Assembly (NCBI RefSeq): GCF_024868665.1
Contig: NC_079906.1
Span: forward strand, 15,201,829-15,265,828
Reading direction: 5' to 3'
DNA: 64,000 nucleotides
Source of the DNA: Triplophysa rosa
Lineage: Eukaryota > Chordata > Actinopteri > Cypriniformes > Nemacheilidae
Made by a program: the position numbers and the translations under genes. Below are positions 62,584 to 64,000 of the stretch, one piece after another. The notes beneath the pieces were generated by a model. It worked only from the letters and a program-made list of their open reading frames with translations, did no database searches and was not told where the DNA came from. Each line of letters starts with the position of its first letter. The stretch's first letter is position 1.

Positions 62584-64000
62584 GCTTAAGACTTGACAAA
62601 CGCAGAAGAACAAGGGATTGTGCAATAGTGTATTTTTTGGTGAACTTCCTTTAAAACTGTCAGAAAATACATAGAGAGAGAGACAAAAATTTGCCAAAAA
62701 GCACAACAATGTGTGGCCTTACAATAAAACTCAATAGCAGTTTGGTAATATGAAAGCTTCCAGCGGAACAATAAATCAGTACGTGGCAGGTTCAGTGACA
62801 CGCAACATTAGATTTCAATGTGATGTGACTAACAGAAAGTGACGAACGAAATAATAAACACCATTTTTGCTTAAATCTATCAAATCAAAGAAGCTGATGA
62901 TTAAACTTGTGTCAAATAAATGAGAAACACCTTCATAAAGAAGTTCTAAATTCAGAGATGTAAATGAATCGCACCTGAGCTTTGTTTGTTCTTCATTCAT
63001 ACTTGTCATGAGCAGCCCAGACTGAATTCCATTTTTAGGGAACATTTCCAGAGTGGAATTATGATAAAAATAGAACTGCTAGAATTGTATTGATAGCTAA
63101 AACCATGAGCCAGATATTTTAAAAGCTAAGACAGCGTCTGAGGCATGTGTGGAATTTTGACAAGTGTTCAACTTCTCAGAAATTCTGCAGCGTTTTCTTG
63201 ACTCTGATTTGATGTGGTTCTACACTTAAGCGTTGTCAGCACGCTGGGTTGTTTCCCACATGTTTTGCAGTTCATTTCTTGCTGAGCACACTAATAAACT
63301 GGGTTATGAAACATCGCTTTCAAGGGATTTGCTGCTTAATGTAAGGAAATGTAAATCTCAGTAAAAGCTCAGTGCTTTTCACATGATATAAATGGGGTTG
63401 ATATGGACAGAAAAATTACCTTGTCACTCTCTGTTACTTCTGTTCACTCTCTCTTCCTCTCTCTGTCTTTCTCTCAGTCTTATGATTTTAATGTTGCTTA
63501 TTACTTCATCGGTATCTCTCTTGTTGTTCATCGTTTCTCTCTTTGTGATGACAGAATCCATAAAGACCAGAGCCACACCTCTGACACAATATCTCTCACG
63601 TTCTCTTGTGATAATTCCCTCATGTTGCTCTAAACATATGCTGTTATTGTAAGTAGACATTGTAAGAATCATTTCTCAACTCTTGTCATAATGTTTTCAT
63701 TGCTGATGGTACAAACCAAGATTCTGGGGCTAAATATATAAAATCATAGATTTATACCACTTCTGTAGTGATTTGTGTTATTTCTGAGCTTGACGGGCCC
63801 AGTTTACAATGAACTGTTGTTGGTAAAAGATACATACTGTAAGGTTTTCCACTTTTTTGTTTAACAGTTAAACAGTTGACATCAGGGCTCACATCAGTTC
63901 TCCATTCTGGCTGAATTATTTCTTCAAAGTCTAATTATCTTCCTCAATGTCTCTCTTTTGTCCTTCCTATTTGTTTTTCTGCTCTCTATCTGAGTAAATG

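Larger units (their letters stand above)
55606..64000. other. intergenic, no gene recognised
   Basis: It contains a hAT MITE (56247-56494), a repeat at about 58430-58600, (GT) and (CA) microsatellites, a transposon end at about 59945-60120 and a composite Angel-like element (62025-62583). 56510-58420, 58610-59380, 61020-62020 and 62590-64000 show no exon, RNA gene or mobile element I can support. Confidence 0.5.

Noticed and set aside
46736..64000. A neighbouring gene such as kcnab2 or chd5
   Set aside because: Those lie on the 5' side of NPHP4 in human. No exon resembling them, or ajap1 on the other side, was recognised in the downstream 17 kb.

Overview
The window is vertebrate nuclear DNA, most likely from a cyprinid (carp/minnow-type) teleost. 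It is AT-rich and intron-rich, with many (GT)n, (CT)n and (TCTG)n microsatellites. It is dense in short inverted-repeat DNA transposons typical of teleosts, above all an Angel-like TTAA-ended foldback family, and it holds a DIRS-type tyrosine-recombinase retroelement. The species cannot be fixed from the sequence alone.

Only one protein-coding gene can be supported: the 3' two-thirds of nphp4 (nephrocystin-4), on the + strand. Nineteen coding exons lie between 5179 and 45607. All have GT-AG borders, and their phases agree from the first exon to the TAA stop (2,852 coding nt; 950 residues counting the residue split at the first border). The human protein is 1,426 residues, so about 470 N-terminal residues and the promoter lie upstream of the window. 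Nephrocystin-4 is a structural protein of the ciliary transition zone that works with NPHP1 and RPGRIP1L.

Layout: 1-5178 is part of an upstream intron, loaded with MITEs. 5179-45607 holds exons separated by introns of 133 bp to about 5.6 kb. Introns carry Angel-like elements, a hAT MITE with a perfect 8-bp target duplication (5802-6259), an eroded L2-type LINE fragment (about 23598-24000), a 114-bp (CT) tract, minisatellites and other repeats. 45608 to about 46735 is the probable 3' UTR, which contains an Angel-like palindrome. 46.7-64 kb is intergenic with no recognisable exon. It contains the DIRS element (52517-55605), a second hAT MITE with perfect duplication (56247-56494), a two-copy MITE family and a degenerate minisatellite at 48.0-48.4 kb.

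The most distinctive mobile structure is the DIRS element. It keeps both inverted termini, the internal complementary region that matches both outer ends, and a TATA-like box in each terminus. It has lost its reverse-transcriptase core through an internal deletion, and its recombinase reading frame is broken. I found no wholly new system. The other points worth checking are two abutting MITEs that share one TTAA, an nphp4 exon with two possible in-phase acceptors, and two unexplained minus-strand reading frames inside introns.
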